A stretch of DNA of 64,000 nucleotides from an uncultured Elusimicrobia bacterium (GTDB lineage: Bacteria > Elusimicrobiota > Elusimicrobia > UBA1565 > UBA9628): NCBI GenBank assembly GCA_903830945.1, contig CAIKVT010000029.1, positions 124,001 to 188,000 on the forward strand. Direction: 5' to 3'. Each line of letters opens with the position of its first letter. The first letter of the stretch is position 1. This document shows positions 32,630 to 41,888 of this stretch, piece after piece. The position numbers were made by a program, and so were the translations under genes. Under the pieces are notes generated by a model, which was given only the letters and a program-made list of their open reading frames with translations, had not been told where the DNA came from and searched no databases.

Positions 32630-35600
32630 CGCACTAGGAATTTCTTCACCGTCTGCATGGTGTTCCGGCTGCCGTCCGTGGCTTCAACCCGGATGACCGC
32701 ATAGTACACCCCGCGCGCGACCCGGCGACCGGCACTATTAGATCGGGTCCAGGTGAAGCAGGGGACGCCCCCCGCCGAAGAGCCCCCATTGACGTAATTA
32801 TTAGCCTGCTGCTCCCCAAAATCCTTATCCAGGACCAGCTCGCCGCTCATGGTGTAAATCCGCATCTTGACGTCGGCCTGAAACGGCGTAAAGATGACGA
32901 AATGCGCGCTGTCACCATCCACGGGATTGGGATAGACATAGGATGAGTGCTCGAAGTCCCCTTTAGGGTTCTCCGACTGGTTACGCACCACGGCGACCTC
33001 ATCAAGGGGGCGGTCCTCGGCCAACTCCGTCGGACTGAGTACATTGCCCGTGATATTGTCGATGGCGCTCATATCCGTGGAAGCCACGATGCTGAACTTA
33101 TAGTTCCCGTCGGGGTTCACGCCCAGGCGCATATCGGTGCCGTCCCAGGTCTCGGTGATCTGCGTGCGCGCCGGCCGCACGCCCACGATGCGCTTGACCA
33201 AGGACACGGCCTCGGGCGGCGACGGGTTTCCGTTGCCGTCGAAGACAGTCCCCGGACGGTATATCTTGACCGCCACTTTCATGGTCTCGGAGACCTGATA
33301 AAGGATGCGCGCCCCCTCCGACCCGTTAATCAACGGTGCGATGGCCACGTCGTAGATGCGCAACGGGTCGTAAGCAATGGTCCACTGCGCCGTGGAGGGC
33401 GAGGAGAGCTGTGAGGCCATATCCTGGGCCACGGCACGCACCAGATAGAAGCCGGACGGCGGGAAATTGCCCTTATCGTCCCGGCCGTCCCAAAGGTCCT
33501 CCAGCAGCACGCCGCCGTCGCGCACGGCCCCCGCGAACAGCGTGCGCACGACCTGATTGGGGACGTTGCTGTTGAGTATCTGGATGGTGACCGAGGACTG
33601 GCGGGTGAGGGCGTAGTTGATGGCGAAGGGGTCCAGCGTGATGGTGGCGCTGGAATTATAAAACGGCGGCATGAACGGCGTAACGGTGAATGTACTGAAT
33701 ATGATCGAACCCCGGGCCACGACCGCGCTCCCGAAGATCTGGTCCGCGGCGTAGTACTGGGGAGTCGTGGAAGACTGCGCGGCCAGAGTGAAAACATAGT
33801 TTCCGTCAGGGACCAGCAGTCCGCTGGCGTCCCGGCCGTCCCAATATTCGGTGATGCGCATGCGGCCGGGCCGCGTCCCGTGGAAACTAATGATAGGCAC
33901 AACCGGCGTGCCTGAGTTGACGATATTGGGGCAGGCGCTCATGAGCAGACCGCAGGGTGGCCAAGTTGAGGTGCTATTGAGGATGACCGTGCCCGGCTGA
34001 TAAATATTCCAGACGATGCTCATGGGCTGGGAGAGTTGGTAATTGAGCGAGACCGTATCCAAGGCCCCGGACATGAGCGGCGAGACCACCACGTCCGTGA
34101 TGCGGAACAAGTTCACCGGGAACGACGCCGTCACTGTCGAGACCTTCATGGGGCACATGGGGTCCGCGGCGGTCAACTGGACGATGTACATGCCCGTACT
34201 GACCCAAAGGCCGTGGTTGTCGACCGCGTCGTTCCACACCTCCGTGTTGGCGAACAAACCGGGCCGCACCACGTTGTTGATCAAGGTCCTGACCAGATTG
34301 GTGCCGGTATTGTCGTAGATTTTCATGCTCGTGATGGCATCTCGGCCGAGCGAATAACGGAATGCAAAAGGATTGAGGCCGCTGATAGCAGGGCTCGACC
34401 CGATCACTGTTGGACTGGGAGCCACCTGGCTGAGGCCCACATCGCCCCGCGCGACCGTGATGAAGCCGGTCTGAGCCCGGGATGTCCAGATGCGGCGGTC
34501 CTGCGGGTTGCCGTTGAAGGGAGACCCGTTCTGCGAGGGCAAAGCGGCATAGATCACGAAGACATAGCTTCCGTCCGTGCAAACGGCGTTATTGTTCATG
34601 TCCAGGCCGTCCCAAACACTCAACGCCGGACTGCGGCCGATCTTGATCTCCTCTATATGGCGCACCAGGGGAGCCGGGGTCAAACTCGGGCCGCTGCAGG
34701 GGCCCACATAAGGCTTGAAATCCTTCGGCCCATACACCGTCATGTAGCCGCCGGCGGCTATGATGGGCGCCGTCACGTCGGCATTGACAGTGTCGGTGAC
34801 CTGATTGATATCGCCGCAGAACTGGGTATTGGGAGGATAGATATCTATATACACCGTCGCGGGCTCGGTGAGGGTGTAGCTCAACGTCGCCAAAGACGTC
34901 GCTCCACCGGCCAGAGACCGGACCCCGAGGTCCGTGATCTGCAAGGGGTCTATGCCGATCTGCCGCGTGGTCGGGAAGGCAAGGTCTCCCCCGTACTGAT
35001 CTTGAGCGAAGGCCTGCAAGGTCGCCAGGAACACGCCGCCAGGAAGAAGGTCCCCGTTGTCCGCGCGCCCGTTCCAGGAATCTCCGTTGAGCAAGGTGCC
35101 GTTGGGCGTGCCCTCGCCCGCGCGCGGCAGGCCCGGCAGAACGGTGCGCAGCACTTGATTGCTGGCCGGGTCGGTGATGGTGATGTACATCGAAGCGTCT
35201 TTGGAGAGCCGATACTGGAGATTGTAGGGCTCGGCGTAGACCCCGGCACTGCCTACCACTGTGGGAGAAGAGCCCACCACATGCACATTGGTGACGTCCA
35301 TGCTGATCGGCTTCTGGTCGACGAAATACCCATTGACATCCCGAGTGGCGCCCGCCGGGAAGGCGCGCTGGGCCGTGATTGTGATGTTGCCGCTGGAACC
35401 GGTCTGGTTGGTCTGAGCAGTGACACGGAACCCATACTGACCGTTGGTCTTGCCCAGCTCGCCCTGGATGGGGTAGGCGCCGTCCCAAAGCACACAGTAG
35501 GGGGGAAGGTCGCCGCCGGTAGAGTTGCTGTTATGGGGAAGGATGCCGGGAGAATCGATGAAGAACGTGCGCAGCGGCGGGGTGGAGCCCGCGTCCAGGG

Positions 35601-36171
35601 GATTGGACCCGTTCTGGAACTTGAAGATCTCGAATTCCACCATATCCAAAGCCACGTCGTCCGAGCCCGGGTTGTTGTAGCCGAGGCCGGCGCAGAGGAA
35701 TATGTCGGCGTTGCAGATATTATTTCCGGCCGGGTCGTCGCCTGCGGGAGACCGGCTCGGTATGCACTCGCTGTTGATCAAACGCGCTTGGTCGAACTCG
35801 ATGTGGGGGTCGTTGGAGATGTTGCCGTTCTGCGGCTCCAACCCCGACCCGGAAAGGTCGTTGATGTCCTGACAGTAGCCGGTTCCGGCCGTCGCGCAGT
35901 TGTTCGACTTGTCCATGCAGTAAAAATGCTTATACGCCGCATTGTAATAGCAATAATTTCCGCTGTCCTTGACCACGAATGACTGGTCGATGAAAAGCTG
36001 GACTTGGCCCTGCGCGCAGAGCCGGGAGGACAGGAGCAGACACAAGAGGGCGGCCCCGGAGAACGCCTGCGCCGCCCTCTTCAGGAGGGGAGAACGTCCG
36101 CCCTCCGAGTAAGGCGCACCCTGGCGCGCCGCCCGAATGCTGAGCCGATGTTGATTCATAGATTGCATCAC
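32626..36171 (-). CDS. Giant exported protein with FlgD-Ig repeats and sorting-like C-terminus (1181 aa)
   Basis: A surface or secreted protein. Signal peptide about 32-53 after a basic stretch. An N-terminal domain with several Cys (55-300) is followed by tandem units of some 100 residues, each containing a variant of the pattern WDGRD-x-x-G-x-x-x-P-x-G-x-Y, typical of FlgD Ig-like domains. The last 95 residues begin SYVYPNPVDGDSAHF and end FLVR, resembling the FlgD-Ig or type IX sorting-type domain that ends many exported proteins of this kind. The GTG at 36171 is directly followed by ATG codons; the ATG at 36162 has AAGGTG 9 nt upstream and is an alternative. Role: adhesin or structural envelope protein (inference). 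Confidence 0.82.
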   Translation of the reverse strand: MMQSMNQHRLSIRAARQGAPYSEGGRSPLLKRAAQAFSGAALLCLLLSSRLCAQGQVQLFIDQSFVVKDSGNYCYYNAAYKHFYCMDKSNNCATAGTGYCQDINDLSGSGLEPQNGNISNDPHIEFDQARLINSECIPSRSPAGDDPAGNNICNADIFLCAGLGYNNPGSDDVALDMVEFEIFKFQNGSNPLDAGSTPPLRTFFIDSPGILPHNSNSTGGDLPPYCVLWDGAYPIQGELGKTNGQYGFRVTAQTNQTGSSGNITITAQRAFPAGATRDVNGYFVDQKPISMDVTNVHVVGSSPTVVGSAGVYAEPYNLQYRLSKDASMYITITDPASNQVLRTVLPGLPRAGEGTPNGTLLNGDSWNGRADNGDLLPGGVFLATLQAFAQDQYGGDLAFPTTRQIGIDPLQITDLGVRSLAGGATSLATLSYTLTEPATVYIDIYPPNTQFCGDINQVTDTVNADVTAPIIAAGGYMTVYGPKDFKPYVGPCSGPSLTPAPLVRHIEEIKIGRSPALSVWDGLDMNNNAVCTDGSYVFVIYAALPSQNGSPFNGNPQDRRIWTSRAQTGFITVARGDVGLSQVAPSPTVIGSSPAISGLNPFAFRYSLGRDAITSMKIYDNTGTNLVRTLINNVVRPGLFANTEVWNDAVDNHGLWVSTGMYIVQLTAADPMCPMKVSTVTASFPVNLFRITDVVVSPLMSGALDTVSLNYQLSQPMSIVWNIYQPGTVILNSTSTWPPCGLLMSACPNIVNSGTPVVPIISFHGTRPGRMRITEYWDGRDASGLLVPDGNYVFTLAAQSSTTPQYYAADQIFGSAVVARGSIIFSTFTVTPFMPPFYNSSATITLDPFAINYALTRQSSVTIQILNSNVPNQVVRTLFAGAVRDGGVLLEDLWDGRDDKGNFPPSGFYLVRAVAQDMASQLSSPSTAQWTIAYDPLRIYDVAIAPLINGSEGARILYQVSETMKVAVKIYRPGTVFDGNGNPSPPEAVSLVKRIVGVRPARTQITETWDGTDMRLGVNPDGNYKFSIVASTDMSAIDNITGNVLSPTELAEDRPLDEVAVVRNQSENPKGDFEHSSYVYPNPVDGDSAHFVIFTPFQADVKMRIYTMSGELVLDKDFGEQQANNYVNGGSSAGGVPCFTWTRSNSAGRRVARGVYYAVIRVEATDGSRNTMQTVKKFLVR

Positions 36172-36211
36172 CTTGGCGCTGTCAAAATAGCCTAAATCTG
36201 TTGCCGGAGTA

Positions 36212-37162
36212 TTACCAGGATGTTAAAAAATTATGAACGCGCGCCAAACCGCGCGATAACGCACCAGCGCCAAACCGGACCGACGGCTTGTGCTCCAGTT
36301 CGGCGATGCGGCCCATCACCACGGCCAGCTTCTCGGAATTGGCCGAAGTGTCGCGCAGGTTGCGCGCGAGCTGCTCCGCGAACTCGACCTGGACCTGGTC
36401 CTTAGCCGAGATGTCTGCGCGCCAGGCTTCGCGCTCCTTGCGCAGGTTCTCCTCCCGGGCGGAGATCTCCAGGCGCTGAATCTCCCAGGCCGAGCGCTCC
36501 CGGTCCCAAAGCTCGCGCCACTGCCTACGCTCCTCTTCCCAGATGCGGGAAAGCTCCTCGCAGTGTCCCTCCACCTCCGAGATCTTTTCAATCGCCTGGA
36601 CGCGCTCGTCTTCGGACTCCTGGCGGCGAGCGGCCAGCGCCTGGAGCTCCTGCAGATCGAGCAGATACTGCTGCTCCTTCTTCTCCCAGCGCCGCTCTTC
36701 AGCGCGCCAGCGCGCGTTAACGGCTTCGGACGATTCGCGTGCGGCGTCGACTAGAGCCTGGAGCTCACGCCTCTCCGCCTCATGAGCGGCGCGCTCGTCG
36801 GTGAGGACCTTCTGCGCGGCATCCAGGCGAGAGCCCATGTCTAAGACTTCGGCGACCACAAGCTCATCGTCGGCGCGCGCCCTCTGGCGCAGGGAGCCCA
36901 GCTCCGTCTCCAGGAGGACTTGGCGCTCCTTCAAGGCGCAGAGCGCCTTCTCCCGGGCCTCCAGGAGCTCGTTGGCGCGAGCTTCCTGTCGGCGGTACCG
37001 GCTGTTGAGCATGGACACCGTCTCCCAAGCCACATCGTTGGCCGTGGCCACGGACAAGGAGAGCGACGGCAGAGGGTCGACCGGGGTGAAGGAGGCCACG
37101 CCGACCTTCTCCCAGAGCCGACTGATCTCCTTATGCAGATCGTCCGCAGAGACATTTTCCAC
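36212..37162 (-). CDS. Coiled-coil protein (316 aa)
   Basis: A soluble protein made almost wholly of long charged helices (about 55-290, rich in Glu, Arg, Ala and Leu in heptad spacing), with no signal peptide or membrane segment and no recognised catalytic motif. A short N-terminal part (1-45) and a basic C-terminus (LSRGLARVHNFLTSW) flank it. The start is a GTG at 37162, close to the candidate -10 box at 37173. It could be a scaffold or polarity factor, which would suit a pilus locus, but the sequence alone does not show this. Confidence 0.75.
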   Translation of the reverse strand: MENVSADDLHKEISRLWEKVGVASFTPVDPLPSLSLSVATANDVAWETVSMLNSRYRRQEARANELLEAREKALCALKERQVLLETELGSLRQRARADDELVVAEVLDMGSRLDAAQKVLTDERAAHEAERRELQALVDAARESSEAVNARWRAEERRWEKKEQQYLLDLQELQALAARRQESEDERVQAIEKISEVEGHCEELSRIWEEERRQWRELWDRERSAWEIQRLEISAREENLRKEREAWRADISAKDQVQVEFAEQLARNLRDTSANSEKLAVVMGRIAELEHKPSVRFGAGALSRGLARVHNFLTSW

Positions 37163-37172
37163 AGCGAGGACC

Positions 37173-37178
37173 AGTTTA
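37173..37178 (-). promoter_or_regulatory. Candidate -10 box in the divergent region 37163-37255
   Basis: TAAACT on the minus strand, ending 10 nt before the GTG start at 37162, which gives a very short leader. No good -35. On the plus strand the same gap ends in TATGAT (37255-37260), a possible -10 for the 37256/37274 gene. Confidence 0.35.
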
Positions 37179-37255
37179 GCAGAGCCGACCGGGAAGTGGT
37201 GTCGGAATTGTTAAACAGCCGGTGAAGCAGCAGCCAGCGGCGCCTGCGAGGCATT

Positions 37256-39265
37256 ATGATATCATGCCCCTTGATGGGCCGCGACGAGAAGACTTCCCCC
37301 GCCGGTGCCGCCTGCCCGCCCGCGTCGCCCTGGACGATTTCTCCCTGGGCCTATCTCATCGCGGCCGCCCTCCTGGCCCAGATGCTGTGGCTGGGGGATT
37401 CCTCGGCCGCCGATCCGGACACCTGGTGGCACCTCAAGACAGGAGAGCTCATCTTCCAGACCCATTCCATCCCGACTCGAGATCCCTTCTCCTACGTCCT
37501 GGCCGGCCGGCCTTGGACCACCTTCGAATGGCTCTTCCAGATCGTCTGCTATCTCACCTACGCCGGGGCCGGTACGGCCGGCTTGGCCGCGCTGCGGGTA
37601 GGCCTGCTGGCCGCAACTTTTCTGCTCCTCCTGCGCTTGGCGGGCGGCGGATTCTGGGCCGCCGTCCTGACCTCCTTGGCCGCGCTGACCATTCGCGATT
37701 TCTTCGTGACCCGTCCACAGATATTCGATTACCTGCTTATGTCTATATTCCTCACGATCCTGGACCGCTGCCGCGGCCGTCCCAACCGCCTGGCTTGGCT
37801 GCTCCCCTGCCTGCAAGTCCTATGGGTCAACCTGCACGGAGGCGCCGCCCTCCTGGGCGCAGGGCTGGTGGGACTCAAGGCCGCGACGGACGTCTTGATC
37901 CGGCGGCGGCACGACCGGCCCATGGACAACGTCGGGGCATGGCTGGCTCTGACGGGGGCTTGCCTGGCGGCCATGCTCATCAGCCCCCACGGCGCAAAAA
38001 TCTTCACCCACGCTTATGCGACGCTCTTCTTCCCCGGCAAGGAGATGATCAACGAATGGCAGCCAGTGACTTCTTTTCTGAGCTGGCAGGGCGCGTGCCT
38101 CGCGGCGGGAGGTGCGGCCGCGATCTGGTCCTGGGAGTCCGAGCCGCATCTCGCTTTGACCGCCGTGGTCCTCAGCGTTCTGGGCTGGCTCCAGGTGCGC
38201 CACATGTCCTTGGCCGTTCTGGCCGCAGCACCCCTGGCCGCCCGCCTGCTCGAGCGCCTGCGGCCGGTCCCCACAGGACGGCGCTCCGCCCTTGGCGCCG
38301 TAGCGCTCATGGCCGCTTTGTCGGCTCTCTTCATCCACCACCGCGTCTCATATTTGGAAAATGTCGGCGTGGGCTTGGAAGACCTGCCCGACCGAGCCAT
38401 CCGATACCTGGACGAGAACGACGTTTCCGGCCGCATGTTCCATTCCTACAACATGGGCGGCTACCTCATCTGGAAGACGTGGCCGCGCCGGCAGGTCTTC
38501 GTGGACGGGCGCAACGTGGAGTACGGCCCCGAATTCATCTCTCAAGCCCTGCACTGGGCGCGTCCCGAGGTCTGGCCGCGGCTCGACGCCCAGTGGCGCT
38601 TCGACTACGCGGTCATCGGCAACTCCCCAGGTTACGTGACCGCGGTCCTAGACGCCTCGCCGCAGTGGGCCCTGGTCTTCTGGGACGACGCGGCTTTGGT
38701 CTACCTCAAGCGCACGCCGGCCAACGCCGCCCTCATCCGGCGCGACGCTTACCACCTGCTCAAGCCCAACCAACTCACCTTCGCCTATCTTGCCGATGAC
38801 CTGCGCGACCGCCGCCAGGCCGCGGCAGTGCTGGCCGAACTCGACCGCTCCGTGCAAGGCTCGGACCGCAACGTCAACGCCTGCCAGATGCGGGCCTACG
38901 TCCTGGCCGAGCTCGGCCGCGCCGCGGACGCGATCCGGGATCTGCAAGACGTCATCCGACGCTTCCCCCGCAAGCCAGGGCCCTACATGTCTCTGGGATG
39001 GTTCCATGAGCGGGCGGGCCGCCTGCTCGCGGCCCGCCAGGTCTATGAGGAAGGGATCCGCATAGCCAAGTGGAACTCGGACAAGACGTCGCTCGCCTAT
39101 CTCGAGAACAATCTGGGGGCCGTGGAATTGCGGCTCGGCGACCGCAAACGCGCCCGGGCACTCTTCAAGGATTGCCTGGAGCTGGAGCCCCTCCATCCCC
39201 AGGCCCTGCGCAACCTGCTGCTGCTGGAAAAAGCCTCCTCGACACCGGCCGCTGCCAAGCCTTAG
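37256..39265 (+). CDS. GT-C-like multi-pass membrane protein with C-terminal TPRs (669 aa)
   Basis: A likely membrane glycosyltransferase. After a polar start there are about ten membrane segments (from residue 31 to about 365). The first loop contains DPDTWWHLKTGE, an acidic motif placed where GT-C enzymes have their catalytic Asp, followed by IPTRDPFSY. A soluble domain (about 385-500) and TPR repeats (about 505-650) follow. This arrangement, GT-C core plus TPR, recalls enzymes that glycosylate exported proteins from lipid-linked sugars. If the TATGAT at 37255 is the -10, the start is the ATG at 37274 rather than 37256. Substrate unknown. Confidence 0.78.
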   Translation: MISCPLMGRDEKTSPAGAACPPASPWTISPWAYLIAAALLAQMLWLGDSSAADPDTWWHLKTGELIFQTHSIPTRDPFSYVLAGRPWTTFEWLFQIVCYLTYAGAGTAGLAALRVGLLAATFLLLLRLAGGGFWAAVLTSLAALTIRDFFVTRPQIFDYLLMSIFLTILDRCRGRPNRLAWLLPCLQVLWVNLHGGAALLGAGLVGLKAATDVLIRRRHDRPMDNVGAWLALTGACLAAMLISPHGAKIFTHAYATLFFPGKEMINEWQPVTSFLSWQGACLAAGGAAAIWSWESEPHLALTAVVLSVLGWLQVRHMSLAVLAAAPLAARLLERLRPVPTGRRSALGAVALMAALSALFIHHRVSYLENVGVGLEDLPDRAIRYLDENDVSGRMFHSYNMGGYLIWKTWPRRQVFVDGRNVEYGPEFISQALHWARPEVWPRLDAQWRFDYAVIGNSPGYVTAVLDASPQWALVFWDDAALVYLKRTPANAALIRRDAYHLLKPNQLTFAYLADDLRDRRQAAAVLAELDRSVQGSDRNVNACQMRAYVLAELGRAADAIRDLQDVIRRFPRKPGPYMSLGWFHERAGRLLAARQVYEEGIRIAKWNSDKTSLAYLENNLGAVELRLGDRKRARALFKDCLELEPLHPQALRNLLLLEKASSTPAAAKP

Positions 39266-39279
39266 GTCCTGTTGCGCCC

Positions 39280-40902
39280 TCACCTATAATCGATCTTATA
39301 ATCCTCAGGGTCCAAGGCGGCGGCCATCACATAATCCCTCTGGCCACCGGGATCGCGCCGGGCTTGCCGCAGAGTGCCGCTGAGGTAATGAGCGAAGGCA
39401 TAGCTGAGGAGGATGTCGCGCGCGTAACTCTCCTCCCGCCGCAGGGCATGGCCCTGCCTGAGGACGGAAAATTCCCATGCGGCGCGCAAGGGCGCGCCGT
39501 CTTCAAAAGACAGGCGTTCTCCGCTCCCGGAGGGGGCCACGGCCTGGACCAGCCCCGCCGGAGAGAGCCTCTCCGGGCCTAGGCCCATCCGCGCCAAGTT
39601 CTGCAGCGAAAGCCCCAAGACGTAGCCCGGCCGCGCGCCTTGGGATGCATCCTGGAAGCCAATGAGCCTGCGGCCCTGCCCGTCCGGATGAGCCAGATCG
39701 AGATAACGCGAAGCGTAGAGAGCGGTGTCGCCTCCGACCACGGTCGTGCTGCCGGGTGGCAGACAACGGCGCAGGTCCCTGGCGTAGTCATAGGCGGAGA
39801 AGTCGTCGCGGTGGGAGGCCATGTCGCCGTTCTGCCAGAGCGAGCCGACGACCGCTCCCACGGCCAGAAGTAACCCGACACGCTCATGGCGCCGATACGC
39901 CCACGCCACACCGAAACCGGCACAAAGACAAAGCATGACCACAGGCGCGACCAAAGCCGACTCCATGACGGTGCGCGCCACCCATCCGCTCAGGTCGAAG
40001 CGCGTCGCCAGGAAGAATACCGGCCCGAAGCCGAGGAATATAAGGAGCAAGCCGACCGCGCATCGGCGGCTGCGGCGCCAGAGTTCTACGACACCCATGA
40101 CGGCCAAGCCGACGACGACAGGGGAAGTGCGCCGCCACAGTTCGGCGAAGAAATATCCCAGGAGTCTCAAGGCCAAGTCCAGGCTCAGGGACCGGCTAAG
40201 ACCCGCGGAGAGCTGCCAGGTCCCGTACTCCCGCCGGGTAAACACGGCCCAGGCGCGGCCAAGGTCGCCGAGCCGTACCCATAGGAAGACGTAGGGCGCC
40301 AGACCAAGCAGGAAGAGGGGAAGACCAACCCGCAACAGAGCGCGCCGGCTTGGCTCGGCGGAGAGTTCCCCCCACCACAGCACGGCCAGCCCCGGTACAG
40401 CCAAGACGAAAACCTGGTGATTGACCAAGGCCAGGCCGAGAAGGAAGGCGCTCATGGCCCAGCGTCGGCCAGGAAAGCCCTTTTTCTGCTCCGGACCTGG
40501 AGCCAACAGGAGCAGCAGCGCCAGGAACAGCCCCTGCAGGGAGTACATCTCGCAAAGCAGGCTAAACTTCCACAGCGGGGCGCTGAAGGCCAATGCCGAA
40601 GCCGCAGCCAAAGCCGGCAAAAACCCGCAGCATCTGGCTAATAGAAGGAATACCGCCGTAGCGCAGCCGGCCCCGGCCGCGGCAGACATGAGATTGAGCC
40701 GGTAAGCGGGGTCGCCCCAGGGGATTAGGTCGAGCCAGACTTTACCGAGCAAAGCGTAGAGAGGATAGCCGGGAGGATGCGCGGGCGAGGCGGTCAGGGC
40801 CGCGGCCGCGAGGTCGGCACTGTCGCGGGGCGCAATGGTCGGATAGACGGTGTAGACATACACCGCGAACACTCCCAAGAAAACCAGGGAACCGGTTTTC
40901 AA
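39280..40902 (-). CDS. DUF2723 membrane protein, GT-C-like (540 aa)
   Basis: A multi-pass protein of the DUF2723 family. The first exported loop has PRDSADLAAAAL followed by AHPPGYPLYALLG, the family hallmark, which resembles the active-site loop of protein O-mannosyltransferases. About ten membrane segments cover residues 8-370, and a soluble C-terminal domain of about 170 residues follows. I choose the TTG at 40902, whose last two bases overlap the tsaD stop as TTGA, matching the tight ATGA coupling in this operon; an upstream TTG at 40938 would overlap tsaD by 40 nt. Likely a sugar transferase of the envelope; substrate unknown. Confidence 0.8.
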   Translation of the reverse strand: MKTGSLVFLGVFAVYVYTVYPTIAPRDSADLAAAALTASPAHPPGYPLYALLGKVWLDLIPWGDPAYRLNLMSAAAGAGCATAVFLLLARCCGFLPALAAASALAFSAPLWKFSLLCEMYSLQGLFLALLLLLAPGPEQKKGFPGRRWAMSAFLLGLALVNHQVFVLAVPGLAVLWWGELSAEPSRRALLRVGLPLFLLGLAPYVFLWVRLGDLGRAWAVFTRREYGTWQLSAGLSRSLSLDLALRLLGYFFAELWRRTSPVVVGLAVMGVVELWRRSRRCAVGLLLIFLGFGPVFFLATRFDLSGWVARTVMESALVAPVVMLCLCAGFGVAWAYRRHERVGLLLAVGAVVGSLWQNGDMASHRDDFSAYDYARDLRRCLPPGSTTVVGGDTALYASRYLDLAHPDGQGRRLIGFQDASQGARPGYVLGLSLQNLARMGLGPERLSPAGLVQAVAPSGSGERLSFEDGAPLRAAWEFSVLRQGHALRREESYARDILLSYAFAHYLSGTLRQARRDPGGQRDYVMAAALDPEDYKIDYR

Positions 40903-41888
40903 GCGCCCCAATTCTCGAACCCCAGGCCTGGGTCGCAACGCAAGGACCGGCCCGCACGGCCAAGGCGCAGTCGGTGGCTGGCGGCCTGGGCGAGCATGGC
41001 GCCGTTATCCGTGCACAGGATCGGCGGCGGGATGCTCACGCGCACGCCGCGCCCCCGGGCCGCTTCCTGGAAAGCCTCGCGCAGGCGGCCGTTGGCCGCG
41101 ACCCCCCCACCCACGACAACATCCTTCACCTTGCAGCGCTCAACCGCGGCCAATGTCTTGCGCACCAAGGTCTCGACCACGGCTTCCTGAAAGGACGCGC
41201 ACAAGTCCGCCACCTCTCGGCGCGTGGGCTTGCGCTTGAGATCCCGCAGGTGGTAAAGCATCGCGGTCTTGATGCCCGCGAAGGAAAAATCCCAGGTCCC
41301 GGGCAAGAGCGGCCGGGCGAAAGCCACGGCTTGCGGGTCGCCTCGGCGCGCCAGCCGGTCGATCGCGGGGCCGCCCGGGTAGCCCAGTCCAAGCATGCGC
41401 GCCACCTTGTCGTAAGCCTCTCCCGCGGCGTCGTCGCGCGTACGGCCCAGGACGCGATAGCGGCCCGGGCCTCGGCACAGCAGGAGGTCCGTGTGCCCTC
41501 CCGAAACGATGAGCGTGACCAGCGGGAAGCGGATCTTCCCGCAAAGCTCGGCCGCGAAGACGTGCCCTTCGAGGTGGTTGACCGCCACGACCGGGCAGCC
41601 CAAGGTCGCGGAAGCGGCCAGAGCCGCCATCTTCCCGACCAGGAGAGGCCCCATAAGCCCCGGACCGCGGGCGAAAGCCACGGCATCCACCTTCCGCCCG
41701 TTTAGAGCGGTCTCGACCACCTCTGCGATGCGCTGCAGGTGCGCGCGCGCGGCCAGCTCAGGCACCACGCCGTGGAAGCGCCGGTGGAGGTGTATCTGGG
41801 ATGAGATGACGTTGGAGAGGATGCGGCCGTCTTCCACCACGCCTGCGGCCGTCTCATCGCAGGAGGTCTCGATTCCCAGGACCCTCAT
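40899..41888 (-). CDS. tsaD: tRNA N6-adenosine threonylcarbamoyltransferase TsaD (329 aa)
   Basis: Transfers the threonylcarbamoyl group to A37 of ANN-reading tRNAs, with TsaB and TsaE. It has the ASKHA fold with N-terminal GIETSCDETA, the metal-binding H105 and H109 in NHLEGH, VSGGHTDL, a GEAYDKVARMLGL stretch, and C-terminal GGGVAANGRLR and CTDNGAMLA, all standard. Length is normal. The ATG overlaps the ctpA stop as ATGA, and the TGA overlaps the next start. No anomaly. Confidence 0.96.
   Translation of the reverse strand: MRVLGIETSCDETAAGVVEDGRILSNVISSQIHLHRRFHGVVPELAARAHLQRIAEVVETALNGRKVDAVAFARGPGLMGPLLVGKMAALAASATLGCPVVAVNHLEGHVFAAELCGKIRFPLVTLIVSGGHTDLLLCRGPGRYRVLGRTRDDAAGEAYDKVARMLGLGYPGGPAIDRLARRGDPQAVAFARPLLPGTWDFSFAGIKTAMLYHLRDLKRKPTRREVADLCASFQEAVVETLVRKTLAAVERCKVKDVVVGGGVAANGRLREAFQEAARGRGVRVSIPPPILCTDNGAMLAQAASHRLRLGRAGRSLRCDPGLGFENWGA

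Noticed and set aside
34036-35982. Long plus-strand open frame (648 codons) inside the giant FlgD-Ig gene
   Set aside because: It is the antisense shadow of a GC-rich gene. The translation is rich in Arg, His, Gly and Val with no domain pattern, while the minus-strand frame has clear repeats.
36157-36185. TTGACA at 36180-36185 as promoter of the FlgD-Ig gene
   Set aside because: The hexamer at 17 nt spacing reads TCTATG, a poor -10, and lies at the start codon region, so it would not give a useful transcript.
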